Notes: generated by a model from the letters alone, not told the origin. Shown: positions 1 through 6,367, numbered from the stretch's first letter. The stretch: 11,158 bases of DNA from Sideroxydans sp. (GCA_030823965.1 JAVBYP010000204.1:1-11158), one strand, 5' to 3'. A program made the numbers and translations.

Positions 1-218
1 AACGCGCCATTCAGGTCAACATCGAGATCATTCGAACCTTTGTGCGCCTGCGGCAAATGTTGGCCAGCAATATCGAACTCGCGCGCAAGCTCAACGCGAT
101 GGAAAAGAAATACGACATACGTTTCAAAGCCGTCTTTGAAGCCATCCACGACTTGATGAGCCCCACAGAAAGCAAAAAGAAACGCTCCATCGGCTTTGCG
201 CCTTGGGAAAAGAAATGA
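1..218 (+). CDS. ORF6N domain-containing protein, C-terminal fragment
   Basis: The reading frame enters from the left edge (first full codon at 3) and stops at TGA 216-218, giving 71 residues with no start in the window. The fragment begins [19 protein letters not shown], continues through a helical stretch with [13 protein letters not shown], and ends in a basic tail with [10 protein letters not shown]. This matches, from memory, the C-terminal half of ORF6N proteins, in which an N-terminal KilA-N/ORF6N DNA-binding domain is followed by a helix with VNIxIMRAFVRLR and a short K-rich, GF-containing tail. Such proteins are phage- and island-associated and are thought to bind DNA; their cellular role is not established. 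The DNA-binding domain itself lies outside the window, so the family call rests on the tail alone. Its position beside candidate defence genes fits a genomic-island setting. Confidence 0.72.
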   Translation, partial: RAIQVNIEIIRTFVRLRQMLASNIELARKLNAMEKKYDIRFKAVFEAIHDLMSPTESKKKRSIGFAPWEKK

Positions 219-353
219 CACAGCCAGTCAGTTTGAGCCTGGTAGCAATTGCGATGCTGACCAGTTTAATTCCGGTTACCTGAAATTGAGGGCGTAGTTT
301 CTCGTTGAATATTTCGTATGCACTACAGATTCACTAAACAACAGGAGAGAAGA

Positions 354-839
354 ATGGCAAAGATTCCAGTTTTTTATAGTTTTCACTTCGAAAATGACGT
401 GATGCGAGTTCAACAAGTAAGAAACATTGGTTCTATTGAAGGTAACTCGCCGACTACCCCCAATGAGTGGGAGCAGCTTAAACGAACGGGTAAAGCAGCC
501 GTTGAAAATTGGATCAACGAGAACATGAAATACAAGAGGTGCGTGATTGTTCTTATCGGAACAGAGACATATAGCAGGCCGTGGATTAAATACGAAATTG
601 AGAAAGCGTGGAATGACGGTAAAGCACTGTTGGGCATCTACATTCACAACCTCAAATGCCCAAGAAATGGCACTTCAAGAAAAGGCAAAAATCCTTTTGA
701 CGAGTTTCAGCTTAGTGATGGCCGAAAATTGTCTTCCCTAGTTCCCTGCTACGACCCCAACCCTGCAAACGCATACCAAGATATAGCGAGCAATATTGCA
801 AGTTGGATTAACGAAGCAATAGCAAATAAAAGGAACTGA
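354..839 (+). CDS. TIR-like domain protein (DUF1863 / ThsB type), putative NAD-processing immune signalling enzyme
   Basis: This 161-residue protein opens with the beta-strand KIPVFYSFHFENDVMRVQQVRN, the entry motif of the TIR-like DUF1863 family that includes ThsB of Thoeris defence. It then shows a second strand, CVIVLIGTETYSRPW, and the helix WIKYEIEKAW followed by the strand ALLGIYIHNL. By family analogy the glutamate at residue 81 (WIKYE) is the likely catalytic residue; in ThsB the TIR uses NAD+ to make a cyclic ADP-ribose-type signal. The start at 354 is chosen because AGGAGA at 343-348 sits five bases upstream; an in-frame ATG at 318 lacks a ribosome site. It is coupled to the next gene (three bases between stop and start), a membrane protein. 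No sensor-bearing ThsA (SIR2-SLOG or macro) gene is adjacent. The enzymatic role is inferred from family knowledge. Confidence 0.82.
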   Translation: MAKIPVFYSFHFENDVMRVQQVRNIGSIEGNSPTTPNEWEQLKRTGKAAVENWINENMKYKRCVIVLIGTETYSRPWIKYEIEKAWNDGKALLGIYIHNLKCPRNGTSRKGKNPFDEFQLSDGRKLSSLVPCYDPNPANAYQDIASNIASWINEAIANKRN

Positions 840-842
840 TAC

Positions 843-1292
843 ATGAATATAAATACACGGACGCTGGATATTAGTCCAGATGCTGCATCTATTCAGACTC
901 ATCTCGGAATTATTCAAAATGTCATACAAAGAATGTCGGCAAACAGCTCTAACTGCAAAGCATGGTGTATCAGCCTAGTTGCAGCTGTGCTGGTCATTGT
1001 GGCCGACAAGGGGAAGCCTGAATATGCATGGATTGCATTACTTCCGACCATCGTATTCGCCGCCTTAGATGCTTACTATTTAGCATTAGAAAAAGCATTC
1101 CGAAATTCATATAGCCACTTCATTGCGAAATTACATAGAAAACAATTAACGGAAGAGGATCTATACGCTGTAACGCCTTTAGGAAACCTTTCTCTGATGC
1201 AAGCGGAGGCATTCAACTCATTTTCAGTTTGGGGATTCTATCTTTCACTACTTTCACTAGTAGCTGTTACAAAATGGGTAGCACTTGGATAA
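843..1292 (+). CDS. Small integral membrane protein paired with the TIR-like protein (putative effector)
   Basis: This 149-residue protein has a short soluble N-terminus, then hydrophobic segments at about residues 37-55 and 61-79, a charged middle of about 45 residues (YYLALEKAFRNSYSHF, then KLHRKQLTEEDLY), and a third hydrophobic segment at about 126-144. The start at 843 follows AAAAGGA at 828-834 and lies three bases after the TIR-like stop, so the two are almost certainly co-translated. I do not recognise a named domain. It has the look of 2TM/3TM effectors such as SLATT proteins encoded beside nucleotide-signalling enzymes, and I recall similar proteins next to DUF1863 genes. A reasonable inference is membrane disruption when the TIR partner makes its signal, but no ligand-binding domain such as SLOG, SAVED or macro is visible, so how it would be triggered is unclear. 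Confidence 0.75.
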   Translation: MNINTRTLDISPDAASIQTHLGIIQNVIQRMSANSSNCKAWCISLVAAVLVIVADKGKPEYAWIALLPTIVFAALDAYYLALEKAFRNSYSHFIAKLHRKQLTEEDLYAVTPLGNLSLMQAEAFNSFSVWGFYLSLLSLVAVTKWVALG

Positions 1293-1464
1293 AGAGATGT
1301 AAGCAAAAGGTTGCCGGCATTTATTCATAACAGTTTTAGCCAACAACCACTACAACAATTGACACTAGTGAGCCACGTTCTCTCCCCACTCGTTTTAGGA
1401 AATATACGCAATACGAGATACCCATTAAATCTACTGCAATTCAAAATTTATAAAGGAATCTGAC

Positions 1465-1944
1465 ATGTTCGAGAAAAGCCGAATAGCACTAGACCTACTC
1501 CGTGCTGACGAAAGAATTTGGTGGGTACGTGATCAACTAGCAACCACGTTCACGGAAGGTATTGCTCAAAGCGCTAAGGATAGAGCCTCTGAAGGTTTCT
1601 ATGACATGCAAGTCAATGAAGGTCAACTTACTCAGCGTGAAAGAACAAAGCGTGAAAAATACGAGACTTCTCGCGCGTATGAGGAAGAGGAAAAAATAAA
1701 ACTTATTCAACATGCACTAACGGAAGTATACGTAACCATACCTGCCATCCAGTTGGCTGCCATAAATGGACTCAAGGAGATGTGGAAGGATTTATCCTCA
1801 ATTGAATTTTCCACGCCTGACGATGAAGAACAAGAAGAAGCTTCATTCCCGCACGCAATTGAAATGAACCTGGATCTTGCTCACGACCTAAGTCGTAGAC
1901 TCAATAATTTCAATGAAAGCCTTGACCATGACTTCACTAACTGA
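1465..1944 (+). CDS. Acidic helical protein of unknown function, partner of the downstream PD-(D/E)XK protein
   Basis: This 159-residue protein is not recognised. It begins with MFEKSRIALDLLRADERIWWVRDQL, has a strongly charged middle (QRERTKREKYETSRAYEEEEK, about residues 57-77) likely to be a long helix or coiled coil, a more hydrophobic helix around YVTIPAIQLAAINGL, an acidic linker (TPDDEEQEE) and a helical C-terminus with LAHDLSRRLNNF. There are no transmembrane segments and no obvious catalytic motif. The start is supported by AAGGA at 1453-1457, seven bases upstream. Its end overlaps the next start by 17 bases, so the two proteins are probably made together and may act as a complex. 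Composition is A+T-rich like the TIR pair. It could be a recognition or regulatory subunit for the nuclease, which is inference from gene order only. Confidence 0.72.
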   Translation: MFEKSRIALDLLRADERIWWVRDQLATTFTEGIAQSAKDRASEGFYDMQVNEGQLTQRERTKREKYETSRAYEEEEKIKLIQHALTEVYVTIPAIQLAAINGLKEMWKDLSSIEFSTPDDEEQEEASFPHAIEMNLDLAHDLSRRLNNFNESLDHDFTN

Positions 1945-2596
1945 CCTTACCAATGCATACAACAAAACACTCGCGGACCACGCACCTGTTTCAAGTGCTG
2001 GTCAAGCAAACGATGCCTTTGAAGTCTATGTATTATCGTTGGCGCTCCGCGCAGCATCCGCTGAAGGTGCCTCTATTCAATTTCGTTCAGCATCTAATGC
2101 TTTAACTCCAAAAATACTGCACTTTCGCACTTCTCCAGGTCGTATTTATTCGCTCAATAAAGATTACACTCATGCTTGCCTGTCTTTCTCTGATGGGCTT
2201 TCATATGAAGCACATATTGGGGTATATGTGGAAGGAGTGGCAGGCGTTCTGCACGAATGTGACTTGGCTGTCATCGAGGCCGCTGAAGCAACATTCTGTA
2301 GAAGCAACTTGGTACATCCTAAGCGAGCAGCTGTCTTACTCACAGCAGAGTGCAAATTCTACACAGGCAAACTTGGCATCGCTCTCGGCCGAGAGTTTCT
2401 AGGTACAACCATTGACCTAGGCACAGAGGGAAGGTTCATGCTGAGCAACAGTGATGGTCGTTCAGTTGATCGAGTGCTTGCTCATCACAAACGTAGGCGC
2501 CACTTCGGCCTAACTCCACTTGATTCAGACTCGGAGACGCAAGTAATTGCCCAGTTTCGAGAGGTATTCCGAAATGTTAGGGCAAAGCGTCGATAG
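1928..2596 (+). CDS. Putative PD-(D/E)XK-fold nuclease
   Basis: This 222-residue protein carries a readable PD-(D/E)XK pattern: an N-terminal helix with AFEVYVLSLALRAA (Glu32), an acidic strand with VLHECDLAVI (Asp112), then about 28 residues later the strand VLLTAECKFYT, where Glu141-x-Lys143 would complete the metal site. After it comes a helix, LGIALGREFLGTTIDL, typical of the alpha segment following the catalytic core in restriction-type nucleases. The C-terminus is basic (HHKRRRH, RNVRAKRR). The start at 1928 is preferred over an in-frame ATG at 1913, which has no ribosome site; 1928 has a weak GAAAG eight bases upstream and relies on overlap with the preceding gene. It may cleave foreign DNA with its upstream partner. 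The nuclease call is a motif reading; substrate and partners are inference. A terminator follows at 2667. Confidence 0.68.
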   Translation: MTSLTDLTNAYNKTLADHAPVSSAGQANDAFEVYVLSLALRAASAEGASIQFRSASNALTPKILHFRTSPGRIYSLNKDYTHACLSFSDGLSYEAHIGVYVEGVAGVLHECDLAVIEAAEATFCRSNLVHPKRAAVLLTAECKFYTGKLGIALGREFLGTTIDLGTEGRFMLSNSDGRSVDRVLAHHKRRRHFGLTPLDSDSETQVIAQFREVFRNVRAKRR

Positions 2597-2644
2597 CCTC
2601 CAATCTTCTCAAACAAAATTTAGAAGCCAAGTGAAATAGGGTCT

Positions 2645-2690
2645 GCATCGAAATACTCCCCAAGAAAAAGCCCGGCATCGCCGGGCTTTC
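2645..2690. repeat. 46-bp direct repeat, copy 1 (contains a terminator)
   Basis: These 46 bases recur without a single change at 3431-3476, and a diverged copy with one indel lies at about 4734-4777. The repeat extends about 22 bases upstream of the terminator hairpin, so the identity is more than a shared hairpin. It may be a dispersed terminator element or the result of a local duplication. Confidence 0.9.
2667..2689 (+). terminator. Rho-independent terminator after the nuclease gene
   Basis: A perfect 10-bp stem AAAGCCCGGC / GCCGGGCTTT with an ATC loop is followed by a T-rich CATTTCT stretch. It closes the TIR/nuclease region 70 bases after the nuclease stop codon. Confidence 0.88.
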
Positions 2691-2781
2691 ATTTCTGCAG
2701 TAATTAAAGTGGGCAGCATCGCATATCAAAATACAATACGATGCTAATCCCTTTAAATTTCTAACTCTGCAAAGGTTCGCC

Positions 2782-3282
2782 ATGTACCCCGTTCACGACG
2801 ACGATGCCGCCCTGCTGTTGTCCCTCACCGTTGCGGCCAAGCGTCGCCCGGCCGCGCTGGACGAGATCATCACTGCGCTAGCCATGGCGCAGCACGGCGA
2901 GATTCCGGCCAAGTCCAAACTGGTGGACGCGTTTGCGCGCATGGGCGTTTGTGGCCTGATCGCCGAGGCAGAGGGTGGCTATACCCTCACAGCCTCGGCG
3001 CAGGCAATGATGGCGGTACTGAAAGCCAAGGATGACAGTGCCACCCGGCTGGCCCGCATCAAGCAACAGCTCACCGACTTTGATGCGAAGGACAAACACC
3101 CAAGCATTCGGGTCACTCAAGAGCAATTGCTGGTGGCGATTCAGAGCTACAAGGTGGCTGAACGCAGCCACAAGGGCAAGAACATACAGACCGACAAACC
3201 CAAGACGAAGACCAACTGGATACCGACCAAGGATCTGGTGCAGGGCAAACAGCACCTACCCTCCAATCGCCGCAAACCGTAA
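2782..3282 (+). CDS. Conserved hypothetical protein with a putative winged-helix N-terminus
   Basis: This 166-residue soluble protein starts at an ATG with AAAGG about eight bases upstream. Residues 8-36 form an alanine-rich helix (DAALLLSLTVAAKRRP then ALDEIITALAMAQ), residues 41-56 a second helix (IPAKSKLVDAFARMG), and residues 57-70 a beta-hairpin-like GLIAEAEGGYTLT. That order is what a winged-helix domain gives. The second half is charged and low in hydrophobics, with a lysine-rich tail (KGKNIQTDKPKTKTN). No catalytic motif is visible. It stands alone between two identical terminator repeats, so it is probably transcribed by itself. Base composition returns to that of the host-like flanks. 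The fold is inferred from pattern only; I recall similar unnamed proteins from betaproteobacteria but cannot assign a function. Confidence 0.72.
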   Translation: MYPVHDDDAALLLSLTVAAKRRPAALDEIITALAMAQHGEIPAKSKLVDAFARMGVCGLIAEAEGGYTLTASAQAMMAVLKAKDDSATRLARIKQQLTDFDAKDKHPSIRVTQEQLLVAIQSYKVAERSHKGKNIQTDKPKTKTNWIPTKDLVQGKQHLPSNRRKP

Positions 3283-3340
3283 GTCTGCCAACCCGCGAAG
3301 CTCCGATTGACCTAAATAACGCAGTTGCTACCCCGCTCAT

Positions 3341-3408
3341 ACCCTTCGACAAGCTCAGGGCAGGCTTCGATACGCGCATGAAACCGCGCTACTCAGCACG
3401 AACGGGGC
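3341..3408. repeat. REP-like intergenic palindromic repeat
   Basis: The stretch begins with CCCTTCGACAAGCTCAGGG and ends with CTCAGCACGAACGGGG. It contains a CGCG...CGCG hairpin around the centre. The TTCGACAAGCTCAGGG and CTCAGCACGAACGG words are widespread in intergenic repeats of proteobacteria (recalled, not searched). It lies between a gene end and its terminator repeat; no coding function is visible. Confidence 0.6.
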
Positions 3409-3430
3409 GGTCACCAAGCTAATGGTGTCA

Positions 3431-3476
3431 GCATCGAAATACTCCCCAAGAAAAAGCCCGGCATCGCCGGGCTTTC
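3431..3476. repeat. 46-bp direct repeat, copy 2 (contains a terminator)
   Basis: Identical over all 46 bases to 2645-2690. Copies 1 and 2 bracket the winged-helix gene and the REP-like element, about 740 bases of intervening DNA. Confidence 0.9.
3453..3475 (+). terminator. Rho-independent terminator upstream of the phosphofructokinase gene
   Basis: The same perfect 10-bp stem with an ATC loop as at 2667, here with a better T tract (TTTCTTTT, 3473-3480). It lies about 170 bases after the winged-helix gene and separates it from the kinase. Confidence 0.88.
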
Positions 3477-3561
3477 TTTTGTGTAACGCAACACATCCAA
3501 ACACTCACAGTAATTCTCCATTTGTAAAACGGATACGTTGACCCTGCCAAGGCAATGCTTG

Positions 3562-4713
3562 ATGATGCTGGCCTACCGTAAACAAATAGTGATTCCTGTG
3601 ACCAAATACATCGGCATTCTCACCTCCGGCGGCGATAGCCCCGGCCTTAACGCGACGATTCGTGGTGTTGGCAAATCTGCACTGAACAAGCGTGACATGA
3701 AGCTCATCGGTTTTCGTGATGGTTTTCGCGGCTTGATGGAAAACCGCACGATGCGATTGGAGGCTGCCAACCTGTCGGACATTTTGACTCGGGGCGGCAC
3801 CTTGCTCGGCACTAGCCGCGACAAGCCTCATCGCATGATGGTCGATAACAAGGTGCAGGATATGACCGACGTGATCGTCCGCAATTATCACGACAATCAT
3901 CTTGATGTTCTGGTTTGCCTAGGCGGTGGCGGCACGCAGAAGAACGCGCTGCGTCTCAAAGATAAAGGGCTCAACATCATCACGCTGCCCAAGACTATCG
4001 ATAACGACATCGCCATGACAGACATGACCTTTGGCTTCGATACCGCTCTGGGTATCGCCACTGACGCGATCGACCGTCTGCACAGCACGGCACACAGCCA
4101 TCACCGCATCATCGTGGTGGAGATCATGGGGCATCGAGCAGGCTGGTTGGCTTTGGGTGCGGGTATCGCCGGTGGGGCCGATGTGATCCTCATTCCTGAA
4201 ATCCCCTATGCGGTGGAAAGCGTCGCAGAAGCGATCCGCGAGCGGAGCCGTCGTGGCAAGAGTTTCAGTATCGTTGCCCTTGCCGAAGGTGCGCTCACGA
4301 TGCATGAGCATGCAGAACTGATGGCGGAAAAGAAAAAGAAGAACGGCAGCAAACAGAAAGAGACGAAAAAGGTTGAAGTCGAATCTGCCCCTGAAGCTCA
4401 GTATGCAGAGAAGACTGTGCGCCTCGCAAAGCAACTTGAACTTTTGACTGGGCTGGAATCACGCATCACCATCCTTGGCCACCTGCAACGCGGTGGCATT
4501 CCCTCAGCCGCTGACAGACTACTTTCAACACGACTGGGCACAGCTTGCACTGACCTGATCGTTAAAGGGACATATGGCGTGATGGTCGCCGCGAGGGGAG
4601 ATAGCACTGAGGCGGTGATGCTGGAAGAAGTCGCCGGTAAAGTTAAAACGGTGCCGCCTGACCATCCTTGGGTGAAGAGCGCACGAAATATCGGAATCAA
4701 TTTGGGAGATTGA
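3562..4713 (+). CDS. 6-phosphofructokinase, group III-like (ATP or pyrophosphate donor uncertain)
   Basis: This enzyme phosphorylates fructose 6-phosphate to fructose 1,6-bisphosphate in glycolysis, in the cytoplasm. With this start it has 383 residues and shows the full PFK order: [14 protein letters not shown] (18-31), GGGGTQ (121-126), PKTIDND (143-149, catalytic Asp147), IMGHRAGW (188-195) and LGHLQRGG before the C-terminus. A lysine-rich loop ([16 protein letters not shown]) precedes the last domain. The donor-site markers are mixed: glycine at the E. coli Gly104 position suggests ATP, whereas Lys144 (E. coli Gly124) is typical of PPi or group III enzymes. The loop also lacks the usual Asp of GGDG, and the MGR arginine is His. 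The ATG at 3562 follows AAGG at 3549-3552; GTG at 3598, closer to the conserved VTKYIGIL start, is a real alternative. It is a single gene with its own terminator. Confidence 0.92.
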   Translation: MMLAYRKQIVIPVTKYIGILTSGGDSPGLNATIRGVGKSALNKRDMKLIGFRDGFRGLMENRTMRLEAANLSDILTRGGTLLGTSRDKPHRMMVDNKVQDMTDVIVRNYHDNHLDVLVCLGGGGTQKNALRLKDKGLNIITLPKTIDNDIAMTDMTFGFDTALGIATDAIDRLHSTAHSHHRIIVVEIMGHRAGWLALGAGIAGGADVILIPEIPYAVESVAEAIRERSRRGKSFSIVALAEGALTMHEHAELMAEKKKKNGSKQKETKKVEVESAPEAQYAEKTVRLAKQLELLTGLESRITILGHLQRGGIPSAADRLLSTRLGTACTDLIVKGTYGVMVAARGDSTEAVMLEEVAGKVKTVPPDHPWVKSARNIGINLGD

Positions 4714-4753
4714 CCTCAGCTGACGCGGTGAGGTTCGAAGTACCCCCTAAGCA

Positions 4754-4776
4754 AAAGCCCGGCATCGCCGGGCTTT
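4754..4776 (+). terminator. Rho-independent terminator after phosphofructokinase
   Basis: The third copy of the AAAGCCCGGC-ATC-GCCGGGCTTT hairpin, followed by CTTTTC. The 20 bases upstream (from about 4734) are a diverged version of the 46-bp repeat, with a few substitutions and one added base. The stem could also serve the convergent minus-strand gene ending at 4807. Confidence 0.87.
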
Positions 4777-4806
4777 CTTTTCATTGACGCAATCACATCG
4801 CCTATC

Positions 4807-5205
4807 TCATCGCCCAGCCTGCGGCACATAGAATTTGACCGTCTTGCGTGAACGCGCATTGCGCTTGTGGATGACCACGCCTTTGATGATCTCTAACCCT
4901 GAGATGGCGGTATCGGGATGAGCGGGATTGAGTGCATGTAGCAGCCACCCTCCCTGCTCATCGCATTTGAGCTGGCGGAAGATGAAGTCTTCTTTCGCCA
5001 CTTCTGCGATGACGAACGAACCATCTGTTGCGGGCCTACCCGTTTCGATGACCAGTATCTCGCCCTCGATGAATTCCGGCTGCATGCTGTCGCCTAGCAC
5101 CATGAGTGCGACGAGTTCGCTGCCGGAGCAGTTGCTCTCGGCTTCTGCCTCTGGCTGCGGGGATGCGGCTACGACGGGGATGTTGATGGGTCTACGCGTT
5201 TGCAT
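4807..5205 (-). CDS. S24-family (LexA/UmuD-fold) protein with Arg in place of the catalytic Lys
   Basis: This 132-residue protein consists of the S24 peptidase fold alone, without a DNA-binding head. The Ser motif is clear: VLGDSMQPEFIEGEILVIE, with Ser40 as the would-be nucleophile. The segment where LexA has VKRL reads DFIFRQLK, so the general-base lysine aligns with Arg77. The N-terminus (MQTRRPINIPVV, then a Pro/Glu/Ala-rich stretch) has no clear Ala-Gly or Cys-Gly cleavage site. LexA and UmuD use the Ser-Lys pair for RecA-stimulated self-cleavage; this protein may be cleavage-poor and could act through dimerisation, but that is inference. Small S24 proteins with FRQL are, to my recollection, common in betaproteobacteria. 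The start is supported by AGGA about eight bases upstream. It is convergent with phosphofructokinase and divergent from the operon at 5358. Confidence 0.85.
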   Translation of the reverse strand: MQTRRPINIPVVAASPQPEAEAESNCSGSELVALMVLGDSMQPEFIEGEILVIETGRPATDGSFVIAEVAKEDFIFRQLKCDEQGGWLLHALNPAHPDTAISGLEIIKGVVIHKRNARSRKTVKFYVPQAGR

Positions 5206-5230
5206 GGGGTTTTCCTATTCGTGGGGGCGG

Positions 5231-5258
5231 ATGATAGCGCCTATCGTACAACCGATGA
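5231..5258 (-). promoter_or_regulatory. Possible promoter of the S24 gene with an overlapping palindrome
   Basis: On the minus strand TATCAT (5236-5231) could be a -10 box, with TTCATC 17 bases further upstream as a weak -35. The start point would fall about 20 bases before the S24 ATG. GATAG-CGC-CTATC (5233-5245) overlaps the -10 and could be an operator. The evidence is pattern only. Confidence 0.3.
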
Positions 5259-5357
5259 ATCACACTCTGGGCGCACGGCTCTGACCCGAAAGGGGCGTAG
5301 CGACAGGGTATTGGTTTTAGTAGAGTCGGCCTCCTTTGACCATCTCGGACCATTCCC

Positions 5358-5633
5358 ATGAACACAGCAGAGTTAAGCAAAGAACAGCAAATACTGCGTG
5401 TGATGCGCAAGACGCTGGGCAATGTCGTCAGAGACGTCACGCCGCTGGGCGGGCGACCTAATCCGTTGTCGGGTGAAACGATCCAAGACATCAAGGATTG
5501 TTTTGCGTTGATCTCGGAACGGGAACGAGAGTTGGCCGAGAAACTTGGCTTCGCGGAAGCTAAGCCCTATTACAAGGATGGTTCGATACCCAACGCGCAA
5601 GTGCTCAGTTTTGTGAAGCCTGATAAAGAGTAG
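5358..5633 (+). CDS. Small conserved hypothetical protein
   Basis: A 91-residue soluble protein beginning MNTAELSKEQQILRVMRKTL, then VVRDVTPLGGRPNPLSGETI, a helix DIKDCFALISERERELAEKLG, and a loose tail. The likely structure is two helices joined by a Pro/Gly loop. I recall short betaproteobacterial proteins with the same layout (LRxMRKTL, a HPLS-like loop, ISxRERELAE), sometimes carrying names tied to chromosome segregation, but I cannot confirm any function. The ATG at 5358 lacks a strong ribosome site; CTCC/ATCTC-type sequence precedes it. It is six bases upstream of the next gene and is surely in one operon with it. Confidence 0.72.
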   Translation: MNTAELSKEQQILRVMRKTLGNVVRDVTPLGGRPNPLSGETIQDIKDCFALISERERELAEKLGFAEAKPYYKDGSIPNAQVLSFVKPDKE

Positions 5634-5639
5634 AGATGC

Positions 5640-6320
5640 ATGAGTAAGAATTTTGTAGAGAAAAGAGACGATGCAAAAGAGAACGACTCGACCGAGCTGA
5701 CGAAGCTGTTGGTTGAGAAGTTGCAGGAGTTGAACAGTCCTAACCACACCACCCCCTTGGCACGTGCGCGCTTGCAATTGGATGTAGCCGAGATATTGGT
5801 GGCGCTGGAACGCAAACCCGAAGCATGGACATTGGCACGCGAAGCGTTTAACACTGCGCTGCGACAGGATGCGTGGAAAGATGCGGTGGAAGCCTGCGAT
5901 GTGCTCTATCAGTGTGAGCAGCAAGAGTCTGTGGCGGCGCTGGGCATGGGTGTGTGGCTGGCGGTGAGCTTCCCGGTCGATCCCGAGCTGACGCTGGCGA
6001 TGCTGATGCATATCGTGGAAGAGACACCGGACAACTCAGACGGTGCGGCACTCGCCGCCGTCGCGGCTCGCTATGTGATCGACCTGCGCGCCGATGATGC
6101 GAGCCACGAAAGCCTGAGCTTCCTCGCCAACACGCTGATCGGTCGCGTCGCCGAACGCCACAGCAAGGTGCGCGATCAGGCTGCGCTCGACCAGTGGATG
6201 GAGAAGTTGTCACTGCGCGACCCGCAGATATTCTTGCCGCGTTTGGGCAAGGTGGTGAACATCATCGTCGGCGATGCTTGGTGGTTCGACCGCGACGAGC
6301 TGCGCGAGAAGTTCGACTGA
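5640..6320 (+). CDS. Conserved hypothetical protein, TPR-like helical repeat
   Basis: A 226-residue soluble protein that is almost entirely helical. After a charged, variable N-terminus (to about residue 20), residues 38-80 read like paired TPR-type helices (LARARLQLDVAEILVALERKPEAW, then AREAFNTALRQDAWKDAVEACDVLYQC). A segment with ALGMGVWLAVSFPVDPEL follows, then alanine-rich helices, and the protein ends in the aromatic motif DAWWFDRDELREKFD. No catalytic residues stand out. I recall relatives in betaproteobacteria sharing the GVWLAVxFPVDPEL and WWFDRD motifs, without a known role. It begins six bases after the preceding stop, so the two are co-transcribed; the pairing suggests a shared function. 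TPR-like folds usually bind other proteins, which is the only hint available. Confidence 0.75.
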   Translation: MSKNFVEKRDDAKENDSTELTKLLVEKLQELNSPNHTTPLARARLQLDVAEILVALERKPEAWTLAREAFNTALRQDAWKDAVEACDVLYQCEQQESVAALGMGVWLAVSFPVDPELTLAMLMHIVEETPDNSDGAALAAVAARYVIDLRADDASHESLSFLANTLIGRVAERHSKVRDQAALDQWMEKLSLRDPQIFLPRLGKVVNIIVGDAWWFDRDELREKFD

Positions 6321-6361
6321 GGTAACAGGATCACGGTTTCATCCCCGCCGGCGTTTGCAGT

Positions 6362-6367
6362 TAAAAT
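6362..6367 (+). promoter_or_regulatory. Possible -10 box for the RlmN-like operon
   Basis: TTAAAAT at 6361-6367 resembles a -10 element and lies about 37 bases before the proposed TTG start. It sits inside GCAG-TTAAAAT-CTGC, a short inverted repeat. The -35 region (TTTCAT at 6337-6342, spacing 19) is weak. Confidence 0.3.

Noticed and set aside
318..353. Upstream in-frame ATG at 318 as start of the TIR-like gene
   Set aside because: There is no ribosome site before it, whereas AGGAGA lies at ideal distance before 354, and the TIR fold starts right after 354.
219..353. Promoter of the TIR operon, for example TTGAGG at 286-291 with a TATTTC-like -10
   Set aside because: The -10 match is poor at any allowed spacing, so no promoter is called even though one must lie nearby or upstream.
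1359..1387. Perfect TTGACA as a promoter for the gene at 1465
   Set aside because: The bases 16-18 positions downstream are CTCCCC-like and give no -10 box, so a promoter is not supported.
2645..4777. Three similar repeats as a CRISPR-like array
   Set aside because: The copies are about 790 and 1300 bases apart, contain terminator hairpins and enclose genes, so they are terminator repeats.
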